DNA of 64,000 nucleotides from Neisseria montereyensis (GTDB lineage: Bacteria > Pseudomonadota > Gammaproteobacteria > Burkholderiales > Neisseriaceae): positions 296,100 to 360,099 of the forward strand of contig NZ_JANUXW010000003.1 of assembly GCF_024834045.1 (NCBI RefSeq), read 5' to 3'. The stretch's first letter is position 1. Each line of letters starts with the position of its first letter. Position numbers and translations under genes: made by a program. This document shows, in pieces, positions 37,313 to 46,889 of the stretch. The notes under the pieces were generated by a model that was not told the origin of the DNA, searched no databases, and saw only the letters and a program-made list of their open reading frames with translations.

Positions 37313-37474
37313 AAAATCAGGCCGTCTGAATATTATCGTTACGGTATAGATTTCAATTAAATTCACGATTTTTTTAACACAAACCATTCCGTATCGGTTT
37401 TTATTGCAAACAACCGCCCGCCCCGATTCGTGCAAATGTTACAATGCACGCGGTTTTTCCCCTATGCGACGGCC

Positions 37475-38152
37475 ATGAGCAGCGATATTACTTTTTTTAC
37501 TTTGTTTTTAATCGGCTTTTTCGGCGGCGGCCATTGTGTCGGCATGTGCGGCGGCTTGAGCAGCGCGTTTGCCCTGCAACTCCCGCCGCATATCAACCGT
37601 TTCTGGCTGATTTTATTATTGAATAGCGGCCGCATCAGCAGTTATGTTCTCATTGGTTTTTTAGTCGGCCTGTTGGGACAAATCGGTATTTCTTTAGACC
37701 AAACCCGTTGGCTGCAAAACGGCTTGTTTGTCGCCGCCAATCTTTTATTGCTGCTTATCGGGCTTTATCTGGCCGGCTTGTCGGCATGGGCGGTAAAAGT
37801 AGAAACCGTCGGCCGACCGATATGGAAAAAACTCAACCCTTTATTAAACAAACTGCTGCCGATACGCAGCATCCCCGCCTGTTTCGGCGTCGGCATGTTG
37901 TGGGGTTGGCTGCCGTGCGGTTTGGTATACAGCGCTTCACTTTATGCCTTGGGCAGCGGCAGCGCATGGCGCGGCAGTTTGTATATGCTGGCTTTTGCCT
38001 TAGGCACACTGCCCAACCTATTGGCTATGGGCTTTTTCGCCGCACAATTAAAAAGCCTGCTGCAACGCAGGCCGGTCAGGTTAATCGCCGGCCTCATGGT
38101 TGCCGCATGGGCGTTATGGCAATTATTCCGTTTTTTTCAGACGGCCCATTAA
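37475..38152 (+). CDS. TauE/SafE-type (UreH-like) membrane protein
   Basis: A 225-residue polytopic inner-membrane protein of the TauE/SafE superfamily, subgroup resembling the UreH/CcdA-like transmembrane domain. The start at 37475 gives MSSDITFFTLFLIGFFGG. Characteristic motifs are GGGHCVGMCGGLSSAF near residue 15 and the GWLPCGLVYSA repeat near 145; both cysteine-containing loops suggest metal or thiol handling. About six membrane helices are visible. Members are proposed to export sulfite-like anions or aid copper and cytochrome maturation; the substrate cannot be told here. It is followed by ratA. Confidence 0.78.
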   Translation: MSSDITFFTLFLIGFFGGGHCVGMCGGLSSAFALQLPPHINRFWLILLLNSGRISSYVLIGFLVGLLGQIGISLDQTRWLQNGLFVAANLLLLLIGLYLAGLSAWAVKVETVGRPIWKKLNPLLNKLLPIRSIPACFGVGMLWGWLPCGLVYSASLYALGSGSAWRGSLYMLAFALGTLPNLLAMGFFAAQLKSLLQRRPVRLIAGLMVAAWALWQLFRFFQTAH

Positions 38153-38237
38153 CTCTAAATACGCCGCCTGCCGACAAAAATATCCGTTTTGTTTATAATA
38201 TCCCCTTTTTACTGCTTACCACAGGCAAGAAAACCCT

Positions 38238-38669
38238 ATGAAAACTGTTGAAAAAAACGTCTTGGTGCTGCATAGCGCCGAACAAATGTTCGAATTGGTC
38301 GATAAAGTGGAAGACTATCCGCAATTTCTGCCGTGGTACAGCAAAACCGAAGTGATTGAACGCAACGGCAACGAACTGAAAGCCCGCCTATTTATGGACT
38401 ATATGCGGGTGCAGCAATCGTTTGCCACCCACAATCACAATGTTCCCGGCCGCGAAATCCGTATGGATCTGCTCGACGGCCCGTTCAAAACCCTGCAAGG
38501 CACATGGAAGTTTATCCCTTTGGGCGACGATGCCTGCAAAATCGAATTCAAACTGCAATATGATTTTTCCAGCGGCCTGCTGGCAACTTTGATTTCACCG
38601 GTATTCGGACATCTTTCCAGCACGCTGGTCGATGCGTTTGTTAAGGAAGCCGACCGCCGTTATGGTTAA
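38238..38669 (+). CDS. ratA: RatA-like START/COQ10 domain protein
   Basis: A 143-residue protein of the polyketide-cyclase/START family (COQ10-type), linked to ubiquinone binding; E. coli RatA was also reported to block ribosome subunit joining. Typical residues are [13 protein letters not shown] at about 27 and [12 protein letters not shown] in the middle. Its end overlaps the next gene by 8 bases (ATG inside the last codons), the same ratA-rnfH order seen in many gamma- and betaproteobacteria. No signal peptide. Start at 38238 follows AGGCAAGAAAACCC. Confidence 0.9.
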   Translation: MKTVEKNVLVLHSAEQMFELVDKVEDYPQFLPWYSKTEVIERNGNELKARLFMDYMRVQQSFATHNHNVPGREIRMDLLDGPFKTLQGTWKFIPLGDDACKIEFKLQYDFSSGLLATLISPVFGHLSSTLVDAFVKEADRRYG

Positions 38670-38955
38670 TATCGAAATCGCCTACGGCACGGCGGACAAG
38701 CAATTATTGCAACAAATGCAGGTTGAAGAAGGCACTACCGCACGCGAAGCCGTTATCCGCAGCCGCATTGCCGAAGAATTTCCCGATGCCGATGTTCATC
38801 ATGCGCCTTTAGGGATATTCGGCAAACAAGTGAAAGACGATACCGTTTTGCGCGATAAAGACCGTATCGAAGTTTACCGCCCGCTGCTTATCGACCCCAA
38901 AGAAGCCCGCCGCCGCCGGGTGCAGGAAAAACAAAACAAGGGCCGTCTGAAATAA
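38662..38955 (+). CDS. rnfH: RnfH-family protein
   Basis: A 97-residue ubiquitin-like-fold protein of the RnfH (RatB, UPF0125) family, function not settled. The ATG at 38662 overlaps the ratA stop; the frame upstream of it is inside ratA. It opens [14 protein letters not shown] and contains [13 protein letters not shown] and [20 protein letters not shown], typical of the family. The last codons (KGRLK and stop) are written by a DUS (38941-38951), which also forms the stem of the terminator, so the C-terminal residues reflect the uptake signal. Confidence 0.88.
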   Translation: MVNIEIAYGTADKQLLQQMQVEEGTTAREAVIRSRIAEEFPDADVHHAPLGIFGKQVKDDTVLRDKDRIEVYRPLLIDPKEARRRRVQEKQNKGRLK

Positions 38956-38970
38956 TATATTCAGACGGCC
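38941..38970 (+). terminator. Inverted DUS pair at rnfH 3' end
   Basis: GGCCGTCTGAA (38941-38951) and its inverse TTCAGACGGCC (38960-38970) form a stem that overlaps the last five codons and stop of rnfH. Confidence 0.75.
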
Positions 38971-39002
38971 TCCATACCGTATATTGAAAGTACAACAAAA
39001 CT

Positions 39003-39575
39003 ATGGCCATTAAATTAATCGTCGGTCTCGGCAATCCCGGGCCGGAATATAAAGATACCCGCCACAATGCCGGTTTTTGGTTTATCGACGAACTGGCATG
39101 GGCATGGAAAGCCACGCTCAAAGACGAGAAAAAGTTTTTCGGGGAAGCGGCACGGGTTGCCCGCCCCGAAGGCTATATTTGGCTGCTCAAACCCAATACC
39201 TTTATGAACCGCTCCGGTCAGTCGGTCGCCGCGTTGGCCTTGTTTTACAAAATCAAACCCGAAGAAATTTTAGTGGTTCACGATGAACTGGATATCCCCT
39301 GCGGCCGTATCCGCTTCAAACTCGGCGGCGGCAACGGCGGCCACAACGGTTTGAAAGACATCCAAGCCCGACTCGGTACCCCCGACTTCTACCGCCTGCG
39401 CTTGGGTATCGACCACCCCGGCGACCGTAATCTGGTAATCGGCTATGTATTAAACAAACCCAGCAAGGAAGATAGACAGGCTATTGAGGATGCCATCGCC
39501 AAATCATTACAAGGGCTGCCCCTTATTATCGAAGGCAATCGGGAAGAAGCCGCCCGTTTTCTACACAGCAAATAA
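39003..39575 (+). CDS. pth: Peptidyl-tRNA hydrolase
   Basis: Releases peptides from peptidyl-tRNA to recycle tRNAs. The 190-residue protein has the family start [20 protein letters not shown], the catalytic His in DTRHNAGFW (about residue 21), [12 protein letters not shown], and [18 protein letters not shown] (catalytic Asp near 95) with GHNGLKDI. It is preceded by the ratA-rnfH pair and followed by an inverted DUS terminator, which suggests transcription on its own or with the upstream pair. Confidence 0.97.
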   Translation: MAIKLIVGLGNPGPEYKDTRHNAGFWFIDELAWAWKATLKDEKKFFGEAARVARPEGYIWLLKPNTFMNRSGQSVAALALFYKIKPEEILVVHDELDIPCGRIRFKLGGGNGGHNGLKDIQARLGTPDFYRLRLGIDHPGDRNLVIGYVLNKPSKEDRQAIEDAIAKSLQGLPLIIEGNREEAARFLHSK

Positions 39576-39588
39576 ATTATCTACACCG

Positions 39589-39615
39589 AGGCCGTCTGAA
39601 TCTTTCAGACGGCCT
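39589..39615 (+). terminator. Inverted DUS pair after pth
   Basis: AGGCCGTCTGAA (39589-39600) and TTCAGACGGCCT (39604-39615) form a 12-bp stem with a 3-base loop. Confidence 0.85.
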
Positions 39616-39722
39616 TCATAATGATTGCAAGCCATAAATAAAAAATTAGCCGGAAAATCCGCTTAAAACCGCTTGAAACCTTTTCATCGGCGATTAACCA
39701 TATTAAGATAATAGGCCTTTAA

Positions 39723-40415
<693 letters not shown>

Positions 40416-40442
40416 CCGTTAAACACCTGAAATAAGGTACAA

Positions 40443-40477
40443 TATAGGCCGTCTGAACTTTTTTCAGACGGCCTATA
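40443..40477 (+). terminator. Inverted DUS pair after adk
   Basis: TATAGGCCGTCTGAA and TTCAGACGGCCTATA form a 15-bp stem with a 5-base T-rich loop, 28 bases beyond the adk stop. Confidence 0.85.
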
Positions 40478-40569
40478 ATATTTATTACCATAACCAGTCT
40501 TAATCCTTTTCGGCATTTGAACACCAAGTATCGAAGAAGATTCGGGCTTAACCACGCCAGAAAACTTTC

Positions 40570-41289
40570 ATGAAACCCAACCCGCAGAAACAACAAGCCT
40601 TCCGACACATCCAAAAAGCAATCGGCTACACCTTTAGCGATTCCACCCTACTCGAACGCGCCCTCACCCACCGCAGCTATTCCGCCTACAATAACGAACG
40701 CTTGGAATTTATCGGCGATTCCATCCTCAACTATACCATCGCCCGTATGCTGTTCGACCACTACCCCAAGCTGCCCGAAGGCCGCTTATCGCGAATGCGT
40801 GCCAATTTGGTCAACCAAAACACATTGGCCGATATTGCCACCAAACTGGATTTGGGCAACGCGCTTTTTCTCGGCCAAGGCGAACTGAAAAGCGGCGGAT
40901 TCCGTCGCCCTTCCATTCTTGCCGACGCGATGGAAGCCATCTTTGCAGCCATTAGTTTCGATGCTGATTTTGCCGCCGCCGAAAAAACCATCCAAAAACT
41001 GTTTGCCGACCGGGTCGCTTCGGCCGATACCACCGAATTAAACAAAGATGCCAAAACCCTATTACAGGAAACCTTGCAGGCACACCGTATGGCCTTGCCG
41101 AAATACCGCATCGAAGACCAACGCGGCGAAGGCAGCGAAGCCGAATTCTTAATGGCCTGCGACTTGGGCGAGCTCGGCCACATTACCCGCGCCAGAGCCA
41201 ACAGCCGTCGCGCTGCCGAACAAGCCGCCGCCAAAGAAGCCTTAGCATGGTTGCAGGCCAAATTGGCTGCCGACAAGCCAAAAAACTAA
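40570..41289 (+). CDS. rnc: Ribonuclease III
   Basis: Cuts double-stranded RNA in rRNA and mRNA processing. The 239-residue protein has the signature NERLEFIGDSILNYTIA with the catalytic Glu/Asp (about residues 38-46), LADAMEAIFAAI with the second metal-binding site, and a C-terminal double-stranded-RNA-binding domain from about 158 (NKDAKTLLQETLQAHRMALP ... RRAAEQAAAKEALAWL). Directly followed by era across a DUS palindrome, the usual rnc-era order, so the two are probably one operon. Confidence 0.97.
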   Translation: MKPNPQKQQAFRHIQKAIGYTFSDSTLLERALTHRSYSAYNNERLEFIGDSILNYTIARMLFDHYPKLPEGRLSRMRANLVNQNTLADIATKLDLGNALFLGQGELKSGGFRRPSILADAMEAIFAAISFDADFAAAEKTIQKLFADRVASADTTELNKDAKTLLQETLQAHRMALPKYRIEDQRGEGSEAEFLMACDLGELGHITRARANSRRAAEQAAAKEALAWLQAKLAADKPKN

Positions 41290-41338
41290 TCATCCTTTTT
41301 CAGACGGCCGTCTGAATCTATCCGACAGAATGCACAAT

Positions 41339-42262
41339 ATGAATATCGAAAACTTCCTAGATGCCACCGACTCACCCAACGGCTACCGTTGCGGTTTTGC
41401 CGCCATTGTCGGCCGGCCGAATGTGGGCAAATCCACGCTGATGAACCATCTTATCGGCCAAAAAATCAGCATTACCAGCAAAAAAGCGCAAACCACCCGC
41501 CACAAGGTTACCGGCATTTATACCGACGACACCGCGCAATTCGTTTTTGTCGACACGCCCGGTTTCCAAACCGACCACCGCAACGCCCTTAACGACCGCT
41601 TAAACCTCAATGTAACCGAAGCGATGAGCGGCGTGGATGTGGTGATATTCGTGGTCGAAGCACTAAGGTTTACCGAAGCCGACCGTACCGTTATGAAACA
41701 ACTGCCCAAGCATATCCCCGTATTGCTGGTGGTGAACAAAATCGATAAAGAAAAAGCCAAAGACAAATTGGTGTTGAGCAATTTTATCGAATCGGTACGC
41801 AGCGAATTTGATTTTGCCGGAGAGGAAGTCGTTAGCGCCAAGCATGGTTTGCGGATTGCCAACCTGCTGGAAAAACTAAAACCGTTCCTACCCGAAAGCG
41901 TACCGATGTATCCCGACGATATGATTACGGATAAATCCGGCCGCTTTTTGGCGATGGAAATCGTACGCGAAAAGCTTTTCCGTTATTTGGGTGAAGAATT
42001 GCCTTATGCCATGAATGTCGAAGTAGAACAATTTCAGGAAGAAGACGGGCTATACCGCATTTATATCGCCGTGTTGGTCGATAAAGAAAATCAGAAACCG
42101 ATTGTCATCGGCAAAGGCGGTGAAAAGCTGAAAAAAATCTCAACCGAAGCACGCTTGGATATGGAAAAACTATTTGATTGTAAAGTGTTTTTAAAAGTGT
42201 GGGTGAAAGTGAAATCCGGTTGGGCGGATGATATCCGCTTCTTGAGAGAATTGGGGTTATAA
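41339..42262 (+). CDS. era: GTPase Era
   Basis: Era binds the 3' end of 16S rRNA and controls 30S assembly. The start at 41339 gives MNIENFLDATDSPNGYRCGF, matching other Neisseria Era beginnings; an ATG at 41330 would add three residues. G motifs are in place: GRPNVGKST (G1), DTPGFQ (G3), NKIDKE (G4). The C-terminal KH domain has GKGGEKLKKI. About 307 residues, standard. Part of rnc-era; a strong DUS hairpin follows and is shared with the convergent mip gene. Confidence 0.96.
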   Translation: MNIENFLDATDSPNGYRCGFAAIVGRPNVGKSTLMNHLIGQKISITSKKAQTTRHKVTGIYTDDTAQFVFVDTPGFQTDHRNALNDRLNLNVTEAMSGVDVVIFVVEALRFTEADRTVMKQLPKHIPVLLVVNKIDKEKAKDKLVLSNFIESVRSEFDFAGEEVVSAKHGLRIANLLEKLKPFLPESVPMYPDDMITDKSGRFLAMEIVREKLFRYLGEELPYAMNVEVEQFQEEDGLYRIYIAVLVDKENQKPIVIGKGGEKLKKISTEARLDMEKLFDCKVFLKVWVKVKSGWADDIRFLRELGL

Positions 42263-42284
42263 AACCTATTTCTATTTAAAGAAT

Positions 42285-42325
42285 AGGCCGTCTGAAAACC
42301 TAAATATTCGGTTTTCAGACGGCCT
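42285..42325. terminator. Bidirectional inverted DUS terminator between era and mip
   Basis: AGGCCGTCTGAAAACC pairs with GGTTTTCAGACGGCCT, a 16-bp stem between the two convergent genes. Confidence 0.9.
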
Positions 42326-42346
42326 TTTATATTATCAATAATAGAA

Positions 42347-43126
42347 TTATTGGCCGTTAGCCTCTGCGCCGACTTTCAATAATTTCACATCGAATACCAA
42401 AGTAGAGTTCGGGGTGATTTTATCGCCCATTTGCGCCGGGCCGTAAGCCAGTTCGGCAGGAATATACAAGGTGTATTCGCCCCCTTCTTTCATCAACTGA
42501 ATACCTTCCTGCCAGCCTTGAATCACTTGGCTTAAAGCGAAAGTTACCGGCTCGCCGTGCTGTTTGCTGCTGTCAAACACCGTACCGTCAATCAAACGGC
42601 CTTCATAATCAACGGTAACCGTATCGGTTGCTTTAGGTGTTGCACCGGTACCTTCTTTGTTGACTTTATATTGCAAACCGGAGGCAGTGGTTTTCACGCC
42701 TTCTTTGGTGGCATTCTCTTTCAAAAAGGCTTGGCCTTTTTCTAAGTTGGCTTTGCCTTCTTCCGCCATTTTGGCTTCGGCTTTTTGTTGCTGCTCGGCC
42801 AAGAATTTCATCATCACTTCTTGCGCCTGTTGGTCGTTCAGCTTGGTTTCTTTGCCGTCAAGCACGGTTTGCAAGGCTTCGTTGAAAATTTTCAAATCAA
42901 CTTCGGTACCCTGATCTTTCATTTGTTTCAATGAGCGGCCGATATCCATACCCATAGCATAGCTGGCCTGCTCCACCGGTGTACCGAGTGCGGAAGCCGC
43001 GGCGGAAGCAGTTTGTTCGCCCGAAGCAGCAGCGGCTGCCTGACCACTGTCGCTGTTTTGTTGGCATCCGGCCAGAGCCAATACGGCAGCCGCAGCCAAT
43101 GCGCCCAACTTAAACGTTTTATTCAT
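42347..43126 (-). CDS. mip: Mip-like FKBP-type peptidyl-prolyl isomerase, lipoprotein
   Basis: A 259-residue prolyl isomerase of the Mip/FkpA type that helps fold proteins outside the cytoplasm and is a virulence-linked factor in related species. The signal peptide MNKTFKLGALAAAAVLALAG ends in a lipobox cysteine, so it is lipidated. An Ala/Ser/Gln-rich linker and a helical dimerisation domain (about 50-140) precede the C-terminal FKBP domain (about 150-255) with VTVDYEGRLIDGTVFDSS and AYGPAQMG. Transcribed alone on the minus strand. Confidence 0.92.
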   Translation of the reverse strand: MNKTFKLGALAAAAVLALAGCQQNSDSGQAAAAASGEQTASAAASALGTPVEQASYAMGMDIGRSLKQMKDQGTEVDLKIFNEALQTVLDGKETKLNDQQAQEVMMKFLAEQQQKAEAKMAEEGKANLEKGQAFLKENATKEGVKTTASGLQYKVNKEGTGATPKATDTVTVDYEGRLIDGTVFDSSKQHGEPVTFALSQVIQGWQEGIQLMKEGGEYTLYIPAELAYGPAQMGDKITPNSTLVFDVKLLKVGAEANGQ

Positions 43127-43364
43127 TATATGGTTCCTGAATCACAAAAAATGGAATTACTGATTATAACCAAGTTTGTGCCTATTGGCGTATATGCCGT
43201 CTGAAAAAAGATGATTTTTCAGGTCTTGTTTTGTAAGGAAAAATAGAAAGAGCGTTATTATATGGCATTTGATTATTGAATAAATTAGCAATCGACAAGC
43301 TTCGCTTAATAAACACCATCAAAATATAAGCGAGAGTAGTGGATTTTTTTGATTTACTTTAATA

Positions 43365-43712
43365 TTATTTTTCTATATACCCCTCAATTTCATCTTGCAA
43401 GTCTTGAGCCCAAATAAATTCAATATTAAAACTGTAATCTGAATTTAAAATAAAAATGGCTTTATTCCATTTGTTTTTTCCGCCTTCGGTGGTGACTTCA
43501 TGCAGTTTTAAAATAGAACGAGCTAACGAAAAGCCACCTGGAGCATTAAACCTTTTACCTTCATCTAAGAACCCCTTAAAATCAACACTGCTGCCGATAA
43601 CCTCTAAGTGTAACTTTGCCTTTTTCCATTCTTTTACTTCAATACTATCAATTATCGCTTGTCCAATTTGATGATAAATTTCTGATACTTCTATTTTAAT
43701 CCTGTTAATAAT
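43365..43712 (-). pseudogene. YezG/DUF600-like immunity protein, no normal start codon
   Basis: The minus-strand frame encodes about 113 residues: RIKIEVSEIYHQIGQAIID, then WKKAKLHLEVIG, FLDEGKRFNAPGGFSLARSI and FIWAQDLQDEIEGYIEK. This looks like a nearly full YezG/DUF600-type immunity protein. Between the upstream in-frame stop (43713-43715) and the conserved region there is no ATG, GTG or TTG; only ATT or ATA would serve. It is either a gene starting at ATT or a recently broken one. It is the last member of the AT-rich immunity array. Confidence 0.5.
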
Positions 43713-43726
43713 TTAAAAATAACAAC

Positions 43727-44488
43727 TTATTTTATAGAAAGATAATTATATCCCATGTTATTAATCAGTTTCTCTACTTTATTTATATCTCTACTTTTAT
43801 GAATAAAAATCACATATTGATCAGATTTTGTATCTATAAATCCTAATTGATAACCTAGTTTTCTTAATGGTTTATCAAAATCTTCAAATACATTATCATA
43901 AGATACAGAGGCATCTTCTTCGTAACTATCTACCTTTGGTAGCTCAGTGGATTGATAAAAATTATCTTTTAGTGAACTTTTAACTCGCCAAATTAAATCT
44001 TCAATACCAGAACGCACATCAAGAGCCATAATAAAATGAATATCCTGCTCATCTAAAAACGCCATAACATAGTTTAAAGTTGTCATATATTCTTCATCGT
44101 CACGGAAATCTCTTAGCGTCTGTAAAAATGGAATAACTTTATTCTGCGTTTCAGTAGAACAGCATAGCTTTGTTAGCTTGATATAAGCTTCTTTTTCTGT
44201 TGGATTAAGATCTGGAAGGGATGAGATATGCTTTTCTTCAAAAGAATTTTCTTTTTCTAAAATAAGTGATGGTGGTGTTTGATGCTGGCTTTTGGCTTGT
44301 TTAGCAAACCAACTCTTTCCAGTAAATTCCTTTTTAGACCAAAGCAAAATAATAAAGAGTAAAACAGCCCAAAAACTTAGTAAAAACTCCACCGCATTTT
44401 GATGAACATATTCGAATGTAAATACTTCATAGATACCAATTAACAATAAAATCACGAATAAAATATAATAAATGGATGTTTTTTTCAT
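43727..44488 (-). CDS. Membrane-anchored protein of the immunity array, unknown
   Basis: A 253-residue protein with two N-terminal hydrophobic segments (YYILFVILLLIGIYEVF, then AVEFLLSFWAVLLFIILLW) and a cytoplasmic domain of about 190 residues. No motif I recognise; ELPKVDSYEEDASVSYDNVF and KLGYQLGFIDTKSDQYVI are its distinctive parts. It starts two bases after the upstream gene's stop, so the pair is translated together. Its AT-rich composition matches the array and not the Neisseria core. A membrane immunity protein is plausible, but I cannot show it. Confidence 0.6.
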   Translation of the reverse strand: MKKTSIYYILFVILLLIGIYEVFTFEYVHQNAVEFLLSFWAVLLFIILLWSKKEFTGKSWFAKQAKSQHQTPPSLILEKENSFEEKHISSLPDLNPTEKEAYIKLTKLCCSTETQNKVIPFLQTLRDFRDDEEYMTTLNYVMAFLDEQDIHFIMALDVRSGIEDLIWRVKSSLKDNFYQSTELPKVDSYEEDASVSYDNVFEDFDKPLRKLGYQLGFIDTKSDQYVIFIHKSRDINKVEKLINNMGYNYLSIK

Positions 44489-44490
44489 AA

Positions 44491-44778
44491 TTAGATTGTT
44501 TTTTTACTCTGCTTTTTTATTAATTCAATGATTTCAACAACTTCATAAATTAGATTAGCGAAATCTTTATAATCAACTTCAAATTCTTTGACAGCATATA
44601 ATCCAATGGTGATTTCATCTAATTTACTACCATCATTTTTTTGATGTAATGTATCCAAAATATAATTTAACTGCTCTCTTGTTGAAACTATGGGTTGCCA
44701 ATCTGAATGAGTCGAAAAATATTCAAATGATTTTTCGAGCGTTTTTTCAACGAGTTTTATTGCCTCTATTTTTTCCAT
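44491..44778 (-). CDS. Small helical protein, likely immunity type
   Basis: A 95-residue, soluble, mainly helical protein (MEKIEAIKLVEKTLEKSFEY). STREQLNYILDTL and YAVKEFEVDYKDFANLIYEV resemble small tsi/Imm-type proteins that are often annotated as immunity. It lies between the SUFU-like gene and the membrane protein gene and ends two bases before the latter. No catalytic motif is seen. The role is inferred from size, composition and neighbours. Confidence 0.5.
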   Translation of the reverse strand: MEKIEAIKLVEKTLEKSFEYFSTHSDWQPIVSTREQLNYILDTLHQKNDGSKLDEITIGLYAVKEFEVDYKDFANLIYEVVEIIELIKKQSKKTI

Positions 44779-44813
44779 TTTTCATATCTTTTAAACTCAT
44801 ATTATTTGTTATT

Positions 44814-45404
44814 TTATATTACAGATTTCCTATTTAGGTCGAAAATATCTGCATTTTTCTCTTCCAACAAACTTTCTAATGCATCCAAACCATTGTTATT
44901 TCTATAATCTAATTCAGATTGTGAAATTGGGATAGCTAAAAGCCAATGTACTGTTTTAGAATCCAATTTAAGTGGCTGTAGTTTATCCTCCCAAAGGAAA
45001 GGGCTTACAAACATTATGTGGCTCATTTCCAACTGAGAATAATACATATCTACCATTCGCATAAAGACACTCCCCGGCTGTACTTCCCATTTGTTTTTGG
45101 TGATATAAAAGCCACAAGTAGCCAATATATTAGGTATATTATCGTAAATTTTTAAGCCTGACATTAGGATTTCAACCGAAATATTTTTCGTACCACCATC
45201 CTTTAGTTCAATCGGATTCGGGAAATGTGAAACCCCAATTGTTCCCCAAAAATTTACAGATGCATCCATAGGATCTTCAACATTAAGAATATCTAAATAG
45301 TTCTTTTCATCCTCATCCCAATATCTTCTGAAATTAGGATTAATTCCTAAAATAGGGTGCAGATACTTAGCAATTTGTTTGTTAATAGCAATTTTTTCTT
45401 CCAT
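44814..45404 (-). CDS. Suppressor-of-fused-like immunity protein
   Basis: A 196-residue SUFU-domain protein. Bacterial SUFU proteins are found widely beside polymorphic toxins, where they serve as immunity proteins. Typical stretches are LHPILGINPNFRRYWDEDEK at the start, FWGTIGVSHFPNP, VEILMSGLKIYDNIPNIL and HWLLAIPISQSE. It is soluble and has no signal peptide. It follows a truncated duplicate (45470-45601) in the minus-strand array. The SUFU call is fairly confident; the cognate toxin is not in the window. Confidence 0.75.
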   Translation of the reverse strand: MEEKIAINKQIAKYLHPILGINPNFRRYWDEDEKNYLDILNVEDPMDASVNFWGTIGVSHFPNPIELKDGGTKNISVEILMSGLKIYDNIPNILATCGFYITKNKWEVQPGSVFMRMVDMYYSQLEMSHIMFVSPFLWEDKLQPLKLDSKTVHWLLAIPISQSELDYRNNNGLDALESLLEEKNADIFDLNRKSVI

Positions 45405-45469
45405 ATCTTTTAACTTTATTTGTTTGTTAGTTTTATTATTCGTAATACTTCCCTTAGTGAAGTATTACG

Positions 45470-45601
45470 TCAAGTTCAGTCCAATCTTCAATATTTAAAT
45501 GAAGTTTAGTTACCTTATTTTTGGGGTGATTTGGTGTTGTCGTATTCAGCATCATCACCTAAGCCAACAATGATTTCAGACAACACTCTTAGGTATTTCA
45601 T
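45470..45601 (-). pseudogene. Truncated duplicate of the 45674-46171 gene
   Basis: Starting with an ATG at 45601 the frame reads MKYLRVLSEIIVGLGDDAEY and then is broken by a frameshift before KVTKLHLNIEDW. The intact gene at 45674-46171 begins MNYLRVLPEIVVGLGDDTEY and has KITKLHLNIEDW at the same place. The copy stops there. A hairpin (45442-45469) lies just past it. It shows that the array grew by duplication and was partly deleted. Confidence 0.75.
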
Positions 45602-45672
45602 AATTTTCTTATTTTATTCAATATACTTTCATAATCAAAAAGATATTCATAATCATAAAAATATTGTGGTGC
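45599..45672 (-). pseudogene. C-terminal fragment of the 46242-46889 gene family
   Basis: Encodes FKAPQYFYDYEYLFDYESIL and NKIRKL then stop, nearly identical to the C-termini of the paralogues at 46242-46889 and 48044-48685. It joins directly onto the 3' end of the 45674 gene, so a recombination joint lies at about 45672. Its TGA overlaps the start of the truncated gene at 45470-45601. Confidence 0.75.
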
Positions 45673-45673
45673 T

Positions 45674-46171
45674 TTAAAATTTTTGTTTAGCTAAATCTTT
45701 TTGTATTAAATTTTTGATCAACTCATCAAATTCATCTTCTTTAGGTTCAATTTCTAAATGATGGATATCATAATTATCTTTAATAAATTGAAATGCTCTT
45801 TCTGAAACATATAACTCTCCTTCTTTTACAAAAAAATCGTCTACTCCTTCTTTCCCGGTAATTCTCATCCAATAAAAAGGAGGAAGAGGCTTACCATGTT
45901 TTGTATTAGAAAAGTTATAATCAAAATAAATGTCTTTAGTTACTTTTATTTCATCAAAATAATATCCGGAAAATTGTGTTTTTTTAAGGCCGTCTTTAAG
46001 CCTGAGCGTTACAATCGTTTCAGGAAAATTCCACATTAAATCGTCGCCCAACCAATCTTCAATATTTAAATGAAGTTTAGTTATCTTCTTTTTTGGTGAG
46101 GTATCGTTGTCATATTCAGTATCATCACCTAAGCCAACAACGATTTCAGGTAATACTCTTAAGTAGTTCAT
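45674..46171 (-). CDS. Immunity-like protein, family unrecognised
   Basis: A 165-residue soluble, acidic protein with MNYLRVLPEIVVGLGDDTEY, LNIEDWLGDDLMWNFPETIV and PPFYWMRITGKEGVDDFFV. These features resemble the small Imm-type proteins near polymorphic toxins, although I cannot place it in a named family. A truncated copy of its start lies just downstream. The gene's end appears to be a recombination joint with a fragment of the next family. The rest is intact and translated from an ATG at 46171. Confidence 0.55.
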   Translation of the reverse strand: MNYLRVLPEIVVGLGDDTEYDNDTSPKKKITKLHLNIEDWLGDDLMWNFPETIVTLRLKDGLKKTQFSGYYFDEIKVTKDIYFDYNFSNTKHGKPLPPFYWMRITGKEGVDDFFVKEGELYVSERAFQFIKDNYDIHHLEIEPKEDEFDELIKNLIQKDLAKQKF

Positions 46172-46241
46172 AATTTATTTACCCTCAAATTTTTAATTAA
46201 AAACTTATTTTATTAATCAATCAATTAAACACACTATTTCA

Positions 46242-46889
46242 TCATTTTCTTATTTGATTCAATATACTTTCATAATCAAAAAGATGTTCATAATCATAAA
46301 AATGTTGTGGTGCTTTGAAATAATTTTTTGACAAATCAATTTCCGTCGTTTCTTCTACCGTCTTTTTTCGAGAACCATCTTTTTCTGAATGCCTAAGTTC
46401 AATTACAATCAGTTTATCCTCCGTGTTTTTCTTATTTTTTGGAATAAATTCTAATTCTTTTCTGATTGATTCAGTTTCATTTTTAGAGAAAATAACAATT
46501 TGATTTAGAAAGGATTGATGATTAGGTAGTAGTTCATAAATACCTTCTTTAAAAAGCTTTTGCATATCTATTCTAACAAAATTCATCTTTAAAAATCTGA
46601 CTATATTTCCCTCTTCATTAGAACTTAAAAACGATAAATCAAAAATACCATCACCCGAATTGACACTTACAAAAGGCTTATCTTGTTTGTAAAAAGTTAG
46701 ATAGTAAGTAGTGTGATTCTCAAAAGCATATTTAGCTAAAGTATCAATATCTTTATATAATGCTTTCCGCTTATCTTTTGGGACACCTTGATAAAAAAAA
46801 GACAAATGCTTTAGAGTTTCTTCTTCATCTAATATCTTTTTTTCAATCTCATCGAATTTTTCAAATTTATATGTAATATTATTATCCAT
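46242..46889 (-). CDS. Immunity-like protein, paralogue A
   Basis: A 215-residue protein, paralogous to the product at 48044-48685 (shared NHTTYYLTFYKQDKPFVSVN, then SGDGIFDLSFL, and the closing YFKAPQHFYDYEHLFDYESI). It is soluble, with no signal peptide or membrane segment. Family unrecognised; array position and duplication suggest an immunity role. Its start is adjacent (no gap) to the stop of the 46890-47390 gene. AT-rich composition unlike the core. Confidence 0.55.
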   Translation of the reverse strand: MDNNITYKFEKFDEIEKKILDEEETLKHLSFFYQGVPKDKRKALYKDIDTLAKYAFENHTTYYLTFYKQDKPFVSVNSGDGIFDLSFLSSNEEGNIVRFLKMNFVRIDMQKLFKEGIYELLPNHQSFLNQIVIFSKNETESIRKELEFIPKNKKNTEDKLIVIELRHSEKDGSRKKTVEETTEIDLSKNYFKAPQHFYDYEHLFDYESILNQIRK

